Shown here: piece by piece, positions 20,789 through 30,018 of the stretch | How the letters are laid out: every line of letters starts with the position of its first letter | Position numbering within the stretch: position 1 is the stretch's first letter | Source: Anaerolineales bacterium | Lineage (GTDB): Bacteria; Chloroflexota; Anaerolineae; Anaerolineales; Villigracilaceae | Assembly (NCBI GenBank): GCA_016934715.1 | Contig: JAFGSI010000055.1 | Coordinates: 1 to 53,115, forward strand | DNA length: 53,115 nt | Reading direction: 5' to 3' | Position numbers and translations under genes: made by a program | The notes under the pieces: model-generated | Seen by the model: only the letters and a program-made list of their open reading frames with translations | Databases searched by the model: none | What the model was told of the DNA's origin: nothing

Positions 20789-20797
20789 TGTTATACT
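20789..20797 (+). promoter_or_regulatory. Extended -10 promoter of the nuo operon
   Basis: TGTTATACT (TGn plus TATACT) with a weak -35 (TTCCTG, 16 bp upstream). It predicts a start near 20804 and a leader of about 200 nt before nuoA, long for this window. Confidence 0.55.
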
Positions 20798-20803
20798 TGC
20801 TCT

Positions 20804-21004
20804 CCGGCACATTAAAGTCTTTATTGGTGACACTGTCTTTGTGAGGCGGCACCTGCCGCCGGACGAGTTTACCTCTGGCCACCTCCTGCAAGCCCCCTCA
20901 GTACCTGCTTTCCAGGGTGCTCCGGGGGTCTTTGATGGGAGGCTCGCAATGACCCATCGCCGCCCATGCCGGACCCAATCCATCTCCCATCAAAAGGAGA
21001 CCGC
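20804..21004 (+). promoter_or_regulatory. Structured 5' leader of the nuo operon
   Basis: About 200 nt without a gene. It holds a 6-bp hairpin GGCGGC-ACCT-GCCGCC (20845-20860) and an 11-bp perfect long-range pairing: TTTGATGGGAG (20931-20941) with CTCCCATCAAA (20984-20994). The second arm runs directly into AAGGAGA, the ribosome binding site of nuoA, so opening or closing this helix should change access to the start. No known riboswitch class is recognised. Bases 20612-20720, before the leader, show no gene or strong structure. Confidence 0.6.
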
Positions 21005-21361
21005 ATGCTCATCGAATACGCAGCCATCGCCGCGTTCATCCTGATCACCGTGCTGGTCGGCTTCATCGCCATCGGGCTGGGGATGTTGTTCGGCCCCAAG
21101 AAAACCTCCGAAACCAAGTCGATGCCCTATGAATCGGGCATGAATCCGATCGGTCCCGGCACGCGCCGGATGCCGGTGCGGTTCTACATCATCGCCGTCC
21201 TGTTCATCCTCTTCGACATTGAAACCGTCTTCTTCCTGCCCTGGGCGATCGTCTTCCGCCAGCTGGGCCTGTTCGGTTTGATCGAGATGCTCATCTTCAT
21301 TGTTATCTTATTGGTAGGCTACTTCTACGCCTGGAAGAAAGGAGCATTGGAATGGGACTAG
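21005..21361 (+). CDS. nuoA: NADH-quinone oxidoreductase subunit A (118 aa)
   Basis: Small membrane subunit of respiratory complex I near the quinone site. Three transmembrane helices are readable, and the conserved loop YESGMNPIG with the following [18 protein letters not shown] segment identifies the family (the cysteine found in many NuoA loops is serine here). The ATG at 21005 follows AAGGAGA. It is the first gene of a 14-gene operon and overlaps nuoB by 10 bases. Confidence 0.95.
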   Translation: MLIEYAAIAAFILITVLVGFIAIGLGMLFGPKKTSETKSMPYESGMNPIGPGTRRMPVRFYIIAVLFILFDIETVFFLPWAIVFRQLGLFGLIEMLIFIVILLVGYFYAWKKGALEWD

Positions 21362-21837
21362 AAAAGAAGCTCGGCAATATGGGCGTGGTCACGACCACCC
21401 TCGAGCAGGTCGTCAACTGGAGCCGCACGCGGGCCATGTGGCCGATGCTCTTCGGCCTGGCCTGCTGCGCCATCGAGATGATGGCCGCCGAGGCCTCCCA
21501 TTACGACATGAGCCGCTTTGGCATGGAATTGATGCGCCCCAGCCCCCGCCAATCGGACCTGATGATCGTGGCCGGGCGCGTCTCGCGCAAGATGGCCACT
21601 GTCCTGCGCCGCCTGTATGATCAGATGCCCGAGCCCAAGTGGGTCATCGCCATGGGCGACTGCGCCTCGTGCGGCGGGGTGTTTAACAACTACGCTGTCA
21701 TGCAGGGCGTGGACGAGGTCGTACCGGTCGATATTTATGTGGCCGGCTGCCCGCCGCGCCCCGAAGGCCTGATCCACGGCATCCTGACGCTCTACGAGAA
21801 GGTCAACGCTGACAAGTTCGCCGCGGAAAAAGAGTGA
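21352..21837 (+). CDS. nuoB: NADH-quinone oxidoreductase subunit B (161 aa)
   Basis: Carries cluster N2, the last iron-sulfur cluster before quinone. The four ligands are C38, C39 (LACCAIE), C104 (GDCASCG) and C133 (AGCPPRPE). Length is typical. The start, inside the nuoA end, has AAAGGAGC before it. A 71-nt gap with a hairpin separates it from nuoC, the longest gap among nuoA-L. Confidence 0.96.
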   Translation: MGLEKKLGNMGVVTTTLEQVVNWSRTRAMWPMLFGLACCAIEMMAAEASHYDMSRFGMELMRPSPRQSDLMIVAGRVSRKMATVLRRLYDQMPEPKWVIAMGDCASCGGVFNNYAVMQGVDEVVPVDIYVAGCPPRPEGLIHGILTLYEKVNADKFAAEKE

Positions 21838-21851
21838 TCCACGAAGAAACC

Positions 21852-21884
21852 CAAAGGGGAAAGTGCAAGCTGCGTTTTCCTTTG
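21852..21884 (+). other. Hairpin between nuoB and nuoC
   Basis: CAAAGGGGAA (21852-21861) pairs with TTTTCCTTTG (21875-21884), 10 bp including two G-U pairs. It has no T-tract, so it is more likely an RNA processing or stability element than a terminator. Confidence 0.4.
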
Positions 21885-21908
21885 TGAAACCTTGATGCAG
21901 AGAATCGT

Positions 21909-22418
21909 ATGGACAAAAAACTGCAACCGATCGTTGAGAAACTGGAAAAGATGTTCGGCGCGACAGCCTCCGAGTATCGCGGCGACGTAAGCCTGGTCAT
22001 CCCGCGCGAGCAGATCATCGTCGCCTGCGAACAGCTCAAGGCCCTGGGCTTCGAACTGCTCTCGACCCTGAGCGCGGTCGACTACTGGCCGCAGGAGGCG
22101 CCCCGCTTCCATGTCCTCTACCAGTTCACCTCGGTATCCAGGAACCTGCGTCTGGGCCTGCGGGTCCCGGTGCCGGGCGTCAACCCGACGATTCCGAGTG
22201 TCTCGGGCATCTACCGCAATGCCAACTGGCGCGAGCGCGAGCTGTGGGACATGTTCGGGATCAAGGCCGAAGGCCACCCCGACCTGCGCCGCATTCTGAT
22301 GCCGGCTGACTGGGAAGGCCATCCGCTGCGCAAGGATTACCCCCTCGGCTACGAGGAACCGCAGTTCACCTTCAATTTCGAAGAGATCGACCTGCGTAAG
22401 CCGTACGCCAAGGAATAG
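21909..22418 (+). CDS. nuoC: NADH-quinone oxidoreductase subunit C (169 aa)
   Basis: Peripheral-arm subunit that packs against NuoD. The family signature is the C-terminal part with NANWRERELWDMFGI, HPDLRRILMP and GHPLRKDYPL. It is a separate gene rather than the NuoCD fusion found in enterobacteria. nuoD begins 4 nt after the stop. Confidence 0.95.
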   Translation: MDKKLQPIVEKLEKMFGATASEYRGDVSLVIPREQIIVACEQLKALGFELLSTLSAVDYWPQEAPRFHVLYQFTSVSRNLRLGLRVPVPGVNPTIPSVSGIYRNANWRERELWDMFGIKAEGHPDLRRILMPADWEGHPLRKDYPLGYEEPQFTFNFEEIDLRKPYAKE

Positions 22419-22422
22419 TGCC

Positions 22423-23652
22423 ATGCCTGATATATTTGAAGTCACCATCGATGATCTGAAGCACCTGGTCTCCGAGCGCGCTGCCACAGGCGAGACGGTG
22501 CTGCTGAACATGGGCCCGCAGCACCCCTCGACCCACGGTGTGCTGCGCCTGCTGCTCGAACTGGACGGGGAGATCGTCATCTCGTGCATCCCCGACATCG
22601 GCTTCCTGCACACCGGTATCGAGAAGAACATGGAGGCCAAGACCTACCAGAAGGCCGAAGTGATGACCGACCGGCTCGACTACCTGAACACGGTCGGCAA
22701 CAACCTGGCCTATTCGATGGCCGTCGAGAAGCTGGTCGACCTCGACGTCCCGCCGCGCGCCCAGGCCATCCGGGTCATCCTGGTCGAGCTGCAGCGCATC
22801 GCCTCGCACCTGATCTGGCTGGGCACGGCAGCTCTCGATGTGGCGGCCATGTCAACCTTCCTGTACTGCTTCCGCGAGCGCGAGTACATCCTCGACATCC
22901 TGGAACTGGTCTCCGGCCAGCGCATGATGACGACCTACATCCGCCCCGGTGGAGTCTGGCGCGATGTGCCGGTCGAGTTCGAGGCTGCAGTGCGGGACTT
23001 CGTCAAGACCTTCCCCAGGCGGATCGACCAGTACGAGGCCCTGCTGACCCGCAACCCGCTCTTCCTGGACCGGACGCTTGGCATCGGCAGGATCAGCGGC
23101 GTGGATGCTCTCAATGTGGGCATGACCGGTCCCGGGCTGCGCGCCAGCGGTGTGGACTGGGATCTGCGCAAGGCGCGCCCCTACACGGGCTACGAACAGT
23201 ACGACTTCGATGTTCCGACCCGCACCGAGGGCGACGTCTATGCCCGCTACCTGGTCCGGGTCCAGGAATTGCGCGAGTCGCTCAAGATCGTCGAGCAGGC
23301 TCTCAACAAACTGCCGATGGGGCCGGTGCGTTCCAACAACCACAAGTACGTCCCGCCGCCGCGTTCAGAGATCGGCGTCAGCATGGAGGCGCTCATTCAC
23401 CACTTCAAGTTGTGGACCGAGGGCTTCAATGCACCACAGGGCTCGGTCTACAGCGCGGTCGAGTCGCCGCGCGGCGAACTGGGCGTCTACCTCGAGTCGG
23501 ACGGCGGCCCGAAGCCCTACCGCGTCCACTGGCGCACGCCGTCGTTCGACAACCTGCAAGCCATGCCGTTGATGACCTCGGGCGTCTACGTGGCCGATCT
23601 GGTGGCCATCATCGGCTCGATTGACATCGTTCTGGGAGACGTGGACCGATGA
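22423..23652 (+). CDS. nuoD: NADH-quinone oxidoreductase subunit D (409 aa)
   Basis: 49-kDa-type subunit forming the quinone-binding cavity with NuoB; evolutionarily related to the large subunit of NiFe hydrogenases but without the metal cysteines. Signature segments are NMGPQHPSTHGVLRL, the quinone-site loop GFLHTGIEKNME, and the C-terminal DLVAIIGSIDIVLGDVDR. Length is typical. Overlaps nuoE by 4 bases (ATGA). Confidence 0.96.
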   Translation: MPDIFEVTIDDLKHLVSERAATGETVLLNMGPQHPSTHGVLRLLLELDGEIVISCIPDIGFLHTGIEKNMEAKTYQKAEVMTDRLDYLNTVGNNLAYSMAVEKLVDLDVPPRAQAIRVILVELQRIASHLIWLGTAALDVAAMSTFLYCFREREYILDILELVSGQRMMTTYIRPGGVWRDVPVEFEAAVRDFVKTFPRRIDQYEALLTRNPLFLDRTLGIGRISGVDALNVGMTGPGLRASGVDWDLRKARPYTGYEQYDFDVPTRTEGDVYARYLVRVQELRESLKIVEQALNKLPMGPVRSNNHKYVPPPRSEIGVSMEALIHHFKLWTEGFNAPQGSVYSAVESPRGELGVYLESDGGPKPYRVHWRTPSFDNLQAMPLMTSGVYVADLVAIIGSIDIVLGDVDR

Positions 23653-24149
23653 GCCTGGCTGAAAAACACGCTGCCGAAGTCAAGAAAATCCTGGCCAAGT
23701 ACCCGCCCGAGCAGAAGCAGTCGGCGGTCATGCCGCTGCTGCACCTTGTCCAGCGTAAGAACGGCCATGTGGACCGGCATGCCATGCAGGAGATCGCCGC
23801 CCTGGTCGGCATCACCGAGACCGACGTGGCCGAGCTGGTCGGGTTCTACACCCTGTACCACGACGCCCCGGCTGGCAAGCTGCGCCTGCAGGTCTGCGTC
23901 GATCTGCCCTGCGCCTTGCGCGGCGCCGACCAGTTTCTGGCCCAACTGTGCGAGAGTCTGGGTATCGAGCCTGGCGGTACGACCGCGGATGGGCTGATCA
24001 CTGTCGAGCCGGTCATGTGCCTGGCGGCCTGCGACAGGGCGCCCATGTTCCAGGTCCAGGGTCCGGACGGGATCGCCTACCACGAGAACATGACCGTTGA
24101 CAAGACCATGGAATTGATCGAGGCGAAGCGCAAGGAGGCCAAGAAATGA
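23649..24149 (+). CDS. nuoE: NADH-quinone oxidoreductase subunit E (166 aa)
   Basis: 24-kDa-type thioredoxin-like subunit holding the [2Fe-2S] cluster N1a. The ligands are C83 and C88 (C-x4-C in CVDLPC) and C124 and C128 (C-x3-C in MCLAAC). The N-terminal helical bundle (LLHLVQRKNGHV) is family-typical. Overlaps both neighbours by 4 bases, so nuoD-E-F are translationally coupled. Confidence 0.95.
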   Translation: MSLAEKHAAEVKKILAKYPPEQKQSAVMPLLHLVQRKNGHVDRHAMQEIAALVGITETDVAELVGFYTLYHDAPAGKLRLQVCVDLPCALRGADQFLAQLCESLGIEPGGTTADGLITVEPVMCLAACDRAPMFQVQGPDGIAYHENMTVDKTMELIEAKRKEAKK

Positions 24150-25396
24150 GCCACATCGTCCTGCGCCATCGCGATCTTCCCGAGATCAGCAACCTGGAGG
24201 TCTACCAGAAGAATGATGGCTTCGCGGCCTTCAAGCAGGCCGTCTCCAGGATGAAGGCGGTCGAGGTGATCGACCTGGTCAAGGCCTCCGGTCTGCGCGG
24301 CCGGGGCGGGGCGGGCTTTCCGACCGGCGTGAAGTGGTCGTTCATGGACAACAACAACTGGCCGCACTACGTGGTGGCCAACGCCGACGAGTCCGAGCCG
24401 GGCACTTTCAAGGATCGCGAGATCATGGAGCGCAACCCCTTCCAGTTCCTGGAGGGCGTGGCGATCGCTTCCTATGCCGTGGGCGCCAATGCTGCCTACA
24501 TATACATGCGCGGCGAGTTCTGGCAGCAGGCTGCTTTCCTCGACGAAAAGATTGCCGAAATGGAAAAGGCCAGCCTGCTGGGTGAGAATCTCTTCGGGAC
24601 GGACTATGCCCTGCGCATCTACACCCACCTGGGTGCCGGAGCCTACATCTGCGGTGAGGAGACCGCCCTGCTCGAGTCGCTTGAGGGCAAGCGCGGTCAG
24701 CCGCGCCTGCGTCCACCCTTCCCGCCTTCCTACGGCCTGTACGGCAAGCCGACCGTGGTCAACAATGTCGAGACCCTGACCAACCTGCCGTTGATCATCA
24801 CCAGGGGCGCTGACTGGTACAAGACGCTGGGCACGATCGACAGCGCCGGGGTCAAGGTCTTCTCGCTTTCCGGGCGGGTTAAGAATCCCGGCAACTACGA
24901 ACTGCCCTTCGGCAGGACCTTCCGCCAACTGATCTACGAGCAAGGAGGCGGGATCATCGACGAGCGCCCGATCCGGGCCATCATGGCCGCCGGGGCCTCC
25001 TCGACCCTGATCGTTGCCGACGACAAAGCCCTCGACACCCCGATGGACTATGCCTCGGTGCGCACCCTCGGTGCAGACCTCGGGTCGGCATCGGTGATCG
25101 TCATTGACGACACTGTCTCGATCGATTGGGTGATCGATAAGACCATCCATTTCTTCAAGCATGAATCGTGCGGCAAGTGCACCCCCTGCCGGGAAGGCAC
25201 CTACTGGATGCAGCACATCGTCGAGCGGATCCGTTCCGGCTCCGGGGTCCAGGCCGACGTCGACCTGCTCTACAGCGTGGCCAAACAGATGCAGAACAAG
25301 TGCCTGTGCGCCCTGGGCGAGTTCTCGACGATGGCGGTGGTTTCGGGCATCGAGAGCTTCGACAAAGATTTCAAAAAAGCGGTAGGGAAGAAGTAA
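24146..25396 (+). CDS. nuoF: NADH-quinone oxidoreductase subunit F (416 aa)
   Basis: 51-kDa-type subunit that oxidises NADH with FMN and passes electrons to cluster N3. The glycine-rich NADH/FMN loop is GLRGRGGAGFPTGVKW, the second flavin loop is GAGAYICGEETALLES, and the [4Fe-4S] ligands sit in ESCGKCTPCREG plus the cysteine of NKCLCALGEF. Normal length. One nucleotide separates it from nuoG. Confidence 0.96.
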   Translation: MSHIVLRHRDLPEISNLEVYQKNDGFAAFKQAVSRMKAVEVIDLVKASGLRGRGGAGFPTGVKWSFMDNNNWPHYVVANADESEPGTFKDREIMERNPFQFLEGVAIASYAVGANAAYIYMRGEFWQQAAFLDEKIAEMEKASLLGENLFGTDYALRIYTHLGAGAYICGEETALLESLEGKRGQPRLRPPFPPSYGLYGKPTVVNNVETLTNLPLIITRGADWYKTLGTIDSAGVKVFSLSGRVKNPGNYELPFGRTFRQLIYEQGGGIIDERPIRAIMAAGASSTLIVADDKALDTPMDYASVRTLGADLGSASVIVIDDTVSIDWVIDKTIHFFKHESCGKCTPCREGTYWMQHIVERIRSGSGVQADVDLLYSVAKQMQNKCLCALGEFSTMAVVSGIESFDKDFKKAVGKK

Positions 25397-25397
25397 T

Positions 25398-27485
25398 ATG
25401 ACGAAACCAGTCACCCTGACCATTGATGGACAAAGCGTCACGGTCCCGTTCGGGACCCTGATCGTGGATGCCGCCAAAAAGATCGGCATCGACATCCCGG
25501 TCTTCTGCTACCATCCGAAGATGGAACCAGCCGGCATGTGCCGACAGTGCCTGGTGGAGATCGGCCGCCCGCTGATCGACCGGGCGACCGGACAACCCGT
25601 GATGGAGGATGGCCAGCCCAAGGTCCAGTTCGGGCCCAAGCTGGAGACTTCCTGCACCACGCCGGTCTCGGAAGGCATGGTCGTGCTGACCCGCTCGGAC
25701 AAGGCCAGGGCCGCCCAAAAGGAGATCCTCGAGTTCCTGCTGACCTCCCACCCGCTCGACTGCCCGGTCTGCGACAAGGGCGGCGAGTGCCCGCTGCAGA
25801 ACCTGACCCTGACCTACGGCCCGTCCGAGAGCCGCTTCCTGTATGACGAAAAGCATCATGCCGAGAAGAACGTCCCGCTGGGTGACAAGATCTTCCTGGA
25901 CCGCGAACGCTGCATCCAATGCGGGCGCTGCGTCCGCTTCCAGGAACAGGTGGCCGGTGATCCGGTGCTGGCCTTCTACCAGCGCGGCCGCAGTACCGAT
26001 ATCATCACCAACTCCGAGCCGCCTTTCGACTCGATCTTCTCCGGAAATACGACTGACATCTGCCCGGTCGGGGCGCTGACCACCAGGGACTTCCGTTTCG
26101 GGGCCCGCCCCTGGGAGATGAAGGCTGCCGCCTCGATCTGCTCGCTGTGCCCGGTCGGCTGCAACCTGACCTTCAACACCCGCCGCGAGGCCGGGGCCGG
26201 CGGCAAGGTGGTCATCAAGCGGGCCATGCCGCGCCAGAACGAGCAGGTCAACGAGATCTGGATTTGCGACCGCGGCCGCTTCGATTGGCATTCCATGGAG
26301 AGCGATGATCGGCTGTCCAGGCCACTGGTGCGTAAAGATGCGAAACTGGCCTCCGCCTCGTGGGACAAGGCCATCGATCTGGCCGGTGACCGGCTGGCCG
26401 AGGCCAAAGGCAAGACCGTCGTACTGGCCTCGGGCCGCCTGTCGAATGAGGACCTGTTCAACCTCAAGCAGCTGGCCGACGGATTGCAGGCCGAGGCCAT
26501 CCTGTACACATCCATGGGCGGCGGTGAGTGGACCACGACCCATGGGGTTTCTGCCGGCACCAACTTCGCCGACCTGGGCCCGGGCACGACCATCATCGTC
26601 GCTGCGGCGGACCTCTACCAGGCTGCCCCGATCTGGTACCTGCGTGTCAAGCAGGCATCCGAGCGCGGCGCGGCGCTGGTAACCGTCGGGGCCTCGAGAC
26701 TCGAAAAATATGCAGGGCGCATGGTCCTCCCTGCCAAAGGCGAGACTGCCAAGGCTGTCGCGGGGCTGGCGAAGGACAGGCTCATCACGGAGGCCGAGAA
26801 CCTGGTCATCCTGTATGGCTCGAACGGCCTGGACCCGAAGGAAAGTGCTGCCCTGGCGTCCGCCTGCGCCGGGCTTCTCAGTGGAAGGCAAGGCAAGCCG
26901 AACAACGGTCTGATCGGCGTCTGGCCGCGGGCCAATGAACAGGCTGCCTGGGAACTGGGCTTCCGTCCTGTCGAGAACCTGCAGACCGTCTTCGACAAGG
27001 CAGCTGTGGTCTACATTGCCGGTGCCGATCCGATCGGAGATGGAACGCTAAGACCAAAGAGCAAAAAACCGTTCTTGATCGTGCAGGAACTCTTCCTGAC
27101 CGGGACGGCCCAGCAGGCCGACGTGGTCCTGCCCGTCCAGGCCTGTACCGAGCGGGACGGTTCGTACACCTCCGGCGAACGACGCGTCCAGCGCTTCTAC
27201 CCGGCTGTTCCTGTGCACGGCCAGAGCAAGGCTGACTACGCCGTCACCGCGCTGATCGCCGCCAAACTCGGGATTCAGGTCGAGGGCCGCTCGGCCGGGC
27301 TTGCCCTGGAGCGCGCTGCCGCGGTGGTGCCGGCCTTTGCCGGCCTGTCCTACGGCAGGCTGGCCGAGGTGGTCGAGCAATGGCCGATCGTCGGGCGCGG
27401 CGACATGTACTACGGTGGCACGACCTACGAGAATTCGCAGGGCCTGGGCGTGCACCTCGGCAGCGCAGAAAACAAAAAGGCATGA
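25398..27485 (+). CDS. nuoG: NADH-quinone oxidoreductase subunit G (695 aa)
   Basis: 75-kDa-type subunit carrying the chain of clusters through the peripheral arm. The N-terminus has the [2Fe-2S] N1b set (C37, C48, C51 and one more near 84), N5 with its histidine ligand (HPLDCPVCDKGGECP), and N4 (ERCIQCGRC ... DICPVG). A fourth [4Fe-4S] site of the N7 type is present (CSLCPVGC and a later ICDRGR), a feature of some bacterial NuoG proteins. The rest is a molybdopterin-oxidoreductase-like domain that in complex I has no cofactor. It is shorter than the enterobacterial protein. Confidence 0.95.
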   Translation: MTKPVTLTIDGQSVTVPFGTLIVDAAKKIGIDIPVFCYHPKMEPAGMCRQCLVEIGRPLIDRATGQPVMEDGQPKVQFGPKLETSCTTPVSEGMVVLTRSDKARAAQKEILEFLLTSHPLDCPVCDKGGECPLQNLTLTYGPSESRFLYDEKHHAEKNVPLGDKIFLDRERCIQCGRCVRFQEQVAGDPVLAFYQRGRSTDIITNSEPPFDSIFSGNTTDICPVGALTTRDFRFGARPWEMKAAASICSLCPVGCNLTFNTRREAGAGGKVVIKRAMPRQNEQVNEIWICDRGRFDWHSMESDDRLSRPLVRKDAKLASASWDKAIDLAGDRLAEAKGKTVVLASGRLSNEDLFNLKQLADGLQAEAILYTSMGGGEWTTTHGVSAGTNFADLGPGTTIIVAAADLYQAAPIWYLRVKQASERGAALVTVGASRLEKYAGRMVLPAKGETAKAVAGLAKDRLITEAENLVILYGSNGLDPKESAALASACAGLLSGRQGKPNNGLIGVWPRANEQAAWELGFRPVENLQTVFDKAAVVYIAGADPIGDGTLRPKSKKPFLIVQELFLTGTAQQADVVLPVQACTERDGSYTSGERRVQRFYPAVPVHGQSKADYAVTALIAAKLGIQVEGRSAGLALERAAAVVPAFAGLSYGRLAEVVEQWPIVGRGDMYYGGTTYENSQGLGVHLGSAENKKA

Positions 27486-27497
27486 GGAAGGTCCTCC

Positions 27498-28652
27498 ATG
27501 ACATTTGCCTTAGTTCTTGAATGGTTGATCAAGGGTTTCGTCTGGGTGCTGATCCTTCTGGGAGGCTTCGCCTACCTGACGTACTACGAGCGTCGGGCGC
27601 TGGCCCGCATCCAGGTCCGCATCGGCCCGAACCGGGCCGGACCCTTGGGCCTGCTCCAGCCAATAGCCGACGCGGTCAAGCTGATCTTCAAGGAAGAGTT
27701 CATGCCCACCCAGGCCGACAAGCTGCTTTTCTTCCTGGCCCCGATCGTGACCCTCGTTCCGGCCCTGGTCATCACTGCCGTGGTCCCGTTCGGGCCCGAG
27801 TCCGAGCCGCTGGTCCTGTTTGGGCGGGAGATCAACTGGTACATTGCCGACCTCAACGTGGGCGTGCTGTACATCATGTCGATCGCCTCGATCGCGGTGT
27901 ATGGCATCGTGCTGGCCGGGTGGTCTAGCAACAACAAGTACGCCATGCTGGGGGGCTTGCGTTCCTCGGCCCAGATGATCTCGTACGAACTGGCTCTCGG
28001 CCTTTCCTTTATCGGTGTGATCCTGCTGGCAAACTCGCCGCGCATGCTCGACATCGTCGAGGCGCAGCGGACCGGCTGGTTTGTCCTGCTTCAGCCGGTG
28101 GGGGCAGCGATCTTTCTGATCGCCACCCTGGCGGAGGTCAACCGGGCTCCGTTCGATATGCCCGAGGCCGAGCAGGAACTGGCCGCTGGCTACCACTCCG
28201 AATACGGCGGGATGAAGTTTGCCCTGCTGTTCATGGCCGAGTATGACAAGATGATCGCCATCTGCACCATTGCTGCCACGCTGTTCTTCGGCGGCTACCT
28301 GGGCCCTGACATCACCCAGCTGCCCCTTGTCGGCCAGTACCTGAATTGGGCGACGCCCTTCATGGGACCAGTCTATATGTTCCTGAAAGTTTTCATCCTG
28401 CTGTTCGGGATGATCTGGGTACGGGCGACCCTACCGCGCATTCGCTACGACCGGCTGATGGCCTTTGGCTGGAAGATCCTGCTGCCGCTTTCGCTGGCTT
28501 TGATCTTCATCACCGCGGTGGGCATCCTGCTGGCGGAGGACGTGGCGTCGCTTTATCGCTGGGGCATCCCGGTCGTCTCTCTTGTGGCGGGGTCGTTGGC
28601 CATCCTGGGCATGTACCAGACCTTGAGGAGGAAAGAACATGCGCGTGCTTGA
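27498..28652 (+). CDS. nuoH: NADH-quinone oxidoreductase subunit H (384 aa)
   Basis: Membrane subunit that links the quinone cavity to the proton-pumping arm. Recognised by YYERRALARIQVRIGPNRAG near the N-terminus and the conserved loop AEVNRAPFDMPEAEQELAAG with its acidic residues. About eight to nine helices are readable. A GGAAGG-like ribosome binding site precedes the ATG; the end overlaps nuoI by 14 bases. Confidence 0.95.
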   Translation: MTFALVLEWLIKGFVWVLILLGGFAYLTYYERRALARIQVRIGPNRAGPLGLLQPIADAVKLIFKEEFMPTQADKLLFFLAPIVTLVPALVITAVVPFGPESEPLVLFGREINWYIADLNVGVLYIMSIASIAVYGIVLAGWSSNNKYAMLGGLRSSAQMISYELALGLSFIGVILLANSPRMLDIVEAQRTGWFVLLQPVGAAIFLIATLAEVNRAPFDMPEAEQELAAGYHSEYGGMKFALLFMAEYDKMIAICTIAATLFFGGYLGPDITQLPLVGQYLNWATPFMGPVYMFLKVFILLFGMIWVRATLPRIRYDRLMAFGWKILLPLSLALIFITAVGILLAEDVASLYRWGIPVVSLVAGSLAILGMYQTLRRKEHARA

Positions 28653-29157
28653 ACCGATCATCGGCCTGATCAAGGGCCTGTGGGTCACGCTGCGCTCGAT
28701 GTTCGAGAAGCCGGTCACGACCCAGTACCCGGAGGAGAAGAAGCCGGTCAAGCCGCGCTTTCGCGGCCGGCACGTGCTCAAACGCTACGAGAACGGCCTG
28801 GAGAAATGCATCGGCTGCGCTCTGTGCGCGGCGGCCTGCCCGGCGGATGCGATCTTCGTCGAATCCTCCGAGAACACGGACGAGAAACGCTTCTCGCCCG
28901 GTGACCGCTATGCCAGCACGTACGAGATCAACATGTTGCGTTGTATCTACTGCGGATTCTGTGAGGATGCCTGCCCGACCGAAGCGATCGTGCTGGGAGA
29001 CAACTATGAACTCTCCTTCAGCAACAGGCGCCAGGCGATCTATCCCAAGGAAATGCTGATCGAACCGGTTCCGGTGGAGGGCAAGCCCACGCCGCAGAAG
29101 ACCGAGCCGGGCAGGTTCACCCGCTCGGTGCCGGAAATGAAAGACCCACAGGACTGA
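28639..29157 (+). CDS. nuoI: NADH-quinone oxidoreductase subunit I (172 aa)
   Basis: Carries the two [4Fe-4S] clusters N6a and N6b that hand electrons to N2. Ligands are C57, C60, C63, C67 (CIGCALCAAACP) and C102, C105, C108, C112 (CIYCGFCEDACP). The N-terminal amphipathic helix lies on the membrane. Its start is inside nuoH, preceded by GAGGAAAG. Confidence 0.95.
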   Translation: MRVLEPIIGLIKGLWVTLRSMFEKPVTTQYPEEKKPVKPRFRGRHVLKRYENGLEKCIGCALCAAACPADAIFVESSENTDEKRFSPGDRYASTYEINMLRCIYCGFCEDACPTEAIVLGDNYELSFSNRRQAIYPKEMLIEPVPVEGKPTPQKTEPGRFTRSVPEMKDPQD

Positions 29158-29161
29158 GCTT

Positions 29162-29686
29162 ATGGACTTTACCCTCATCCTCTTTTATGTTGTGGCCGGA
29201 GTTGCTGCGGCGACGGCTGTCGGGCTGCTCTTCAGTCGCAATGCTGTGTACGCGGCCCTGTTCCTGGTGCTGAATTTCGCCTGTGTGGCTGTCTTCTACC
29301 TGCTGCTGGGTGCTCCGTTCATTGCCATGGCCCAGATCACTGTGTACGCCGGGGCGATCATGGTCCTGTTCCTGTTCGTGATCATGCTTCTGGGGGCCGA
29401 GAAGCTGCCCCGGGGCGGGATTCTGCCCTGGCAGCGTCCGCTGGCGATCGGGGCGGCGGCCATCCTGCTGGCCGAGGCCGGTTACCTGCTTGTCCAGCGG
29501 GTCCAATCGGCGGCGGTCCTTCCGGACCCCGGAAGCTTTGAGAATTCGGTTTCCTCCTTGCAGCAGATGGCGTACTTGCTCTTCACGGACTACCTGCTGC
29601 CCTTCGAGGTGACCTCGATCCTGCTGCTGGTGGCGATGGTCGGGGCGATCGTCCTGACCCGCCAGGCGAAAGGAGCGCAGCGCTAA
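29162..29686 (+). CDS. nuoJ: NADH-quinone oxidoreductase subunit J (174 aa)
   Basis: Five-helix membrane subunit between the quinone end and the pumping arm. Family signature: [14 protein letters not shown] and [20 protein letters not shown], the latter with the pi-bulge helix region that couples quinone chemistry to pumping. The stop TAA shares its last base with the nuoK ATG. Confidence 0.94.
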   Translation: MDFTLILFYVVAGVAAATAVGLLFSRNAVYAALFLVLNFACVAVFYLLLGAPFIAMAQITVYAGAIMVLFLFVIMLLGAEKLPRGGILPWQRPLAIGAAAILLAEAGYLLVQRVQSAAVLPDPGSFENSVSSLQQMAYLLFTDYLLPFEVTSILLLVAMVGAIVLTRQAKGAQR

Positions 29687-30015
29687 TGGACCTGGGCATT
29701 CCACTCACACATTATCTGCTTGTCTCGGCGATCCTGTTCACCATGGGAGCCCTGGGTGTGCTCATCCGGCGCAACGCCCTCATTGTGTTTATGTCTATTG
29801 AGTTGATGTTGAACGCTGCCAACCTGGCCTTCGTGGCTTTTGCCCGCTCTTTCGAGCAGACCACCGGCCAGCCGGTCTTCACCGGGCAGTTATTTGTCTT
29901 CTTCGTTATCGCCGTGGCGGCGGCGGAGGTGGCGGTCGGCCTGGCGCTGATCGTGGCCATCTTCCGTACCAAGCAGACGATCGACGTCGACCAGTTGAGC
30001 AGTATGAAAGGATAA
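29686..30015 (+). CDS. nuoK: NADH-quinone oxidoreductase subunit K (109 aa)
   Basis: Three-helix proton-channel subunit related to MrpC. The conserved membrane glutamate lies in [13 protein letters not shown], and a second acidic site lies in [11 protein letters not shown]. It begins on the last base of the nuoJ stop. nuoL starts 3 nt after its stop. Confidence 0.95.
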   Translation: MDLGIPLTHYLLVSAILFTMGALGVLIRRNALIVFMSIELMLNAANLAFVAFARSFEQTTGQPVFTGQLFVFFVIAVAAAEVAVGLALIVAIFRTKQTIDVDQLSSMKG

Positions 30016-30018
30016 CGC

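Noticed and set aside
20804-21004. A named riboswitch upstream of nuoA
   Set aside because: The pairing is real, but no conserved core of a known class could be recognised, so only a structured leader is reported.
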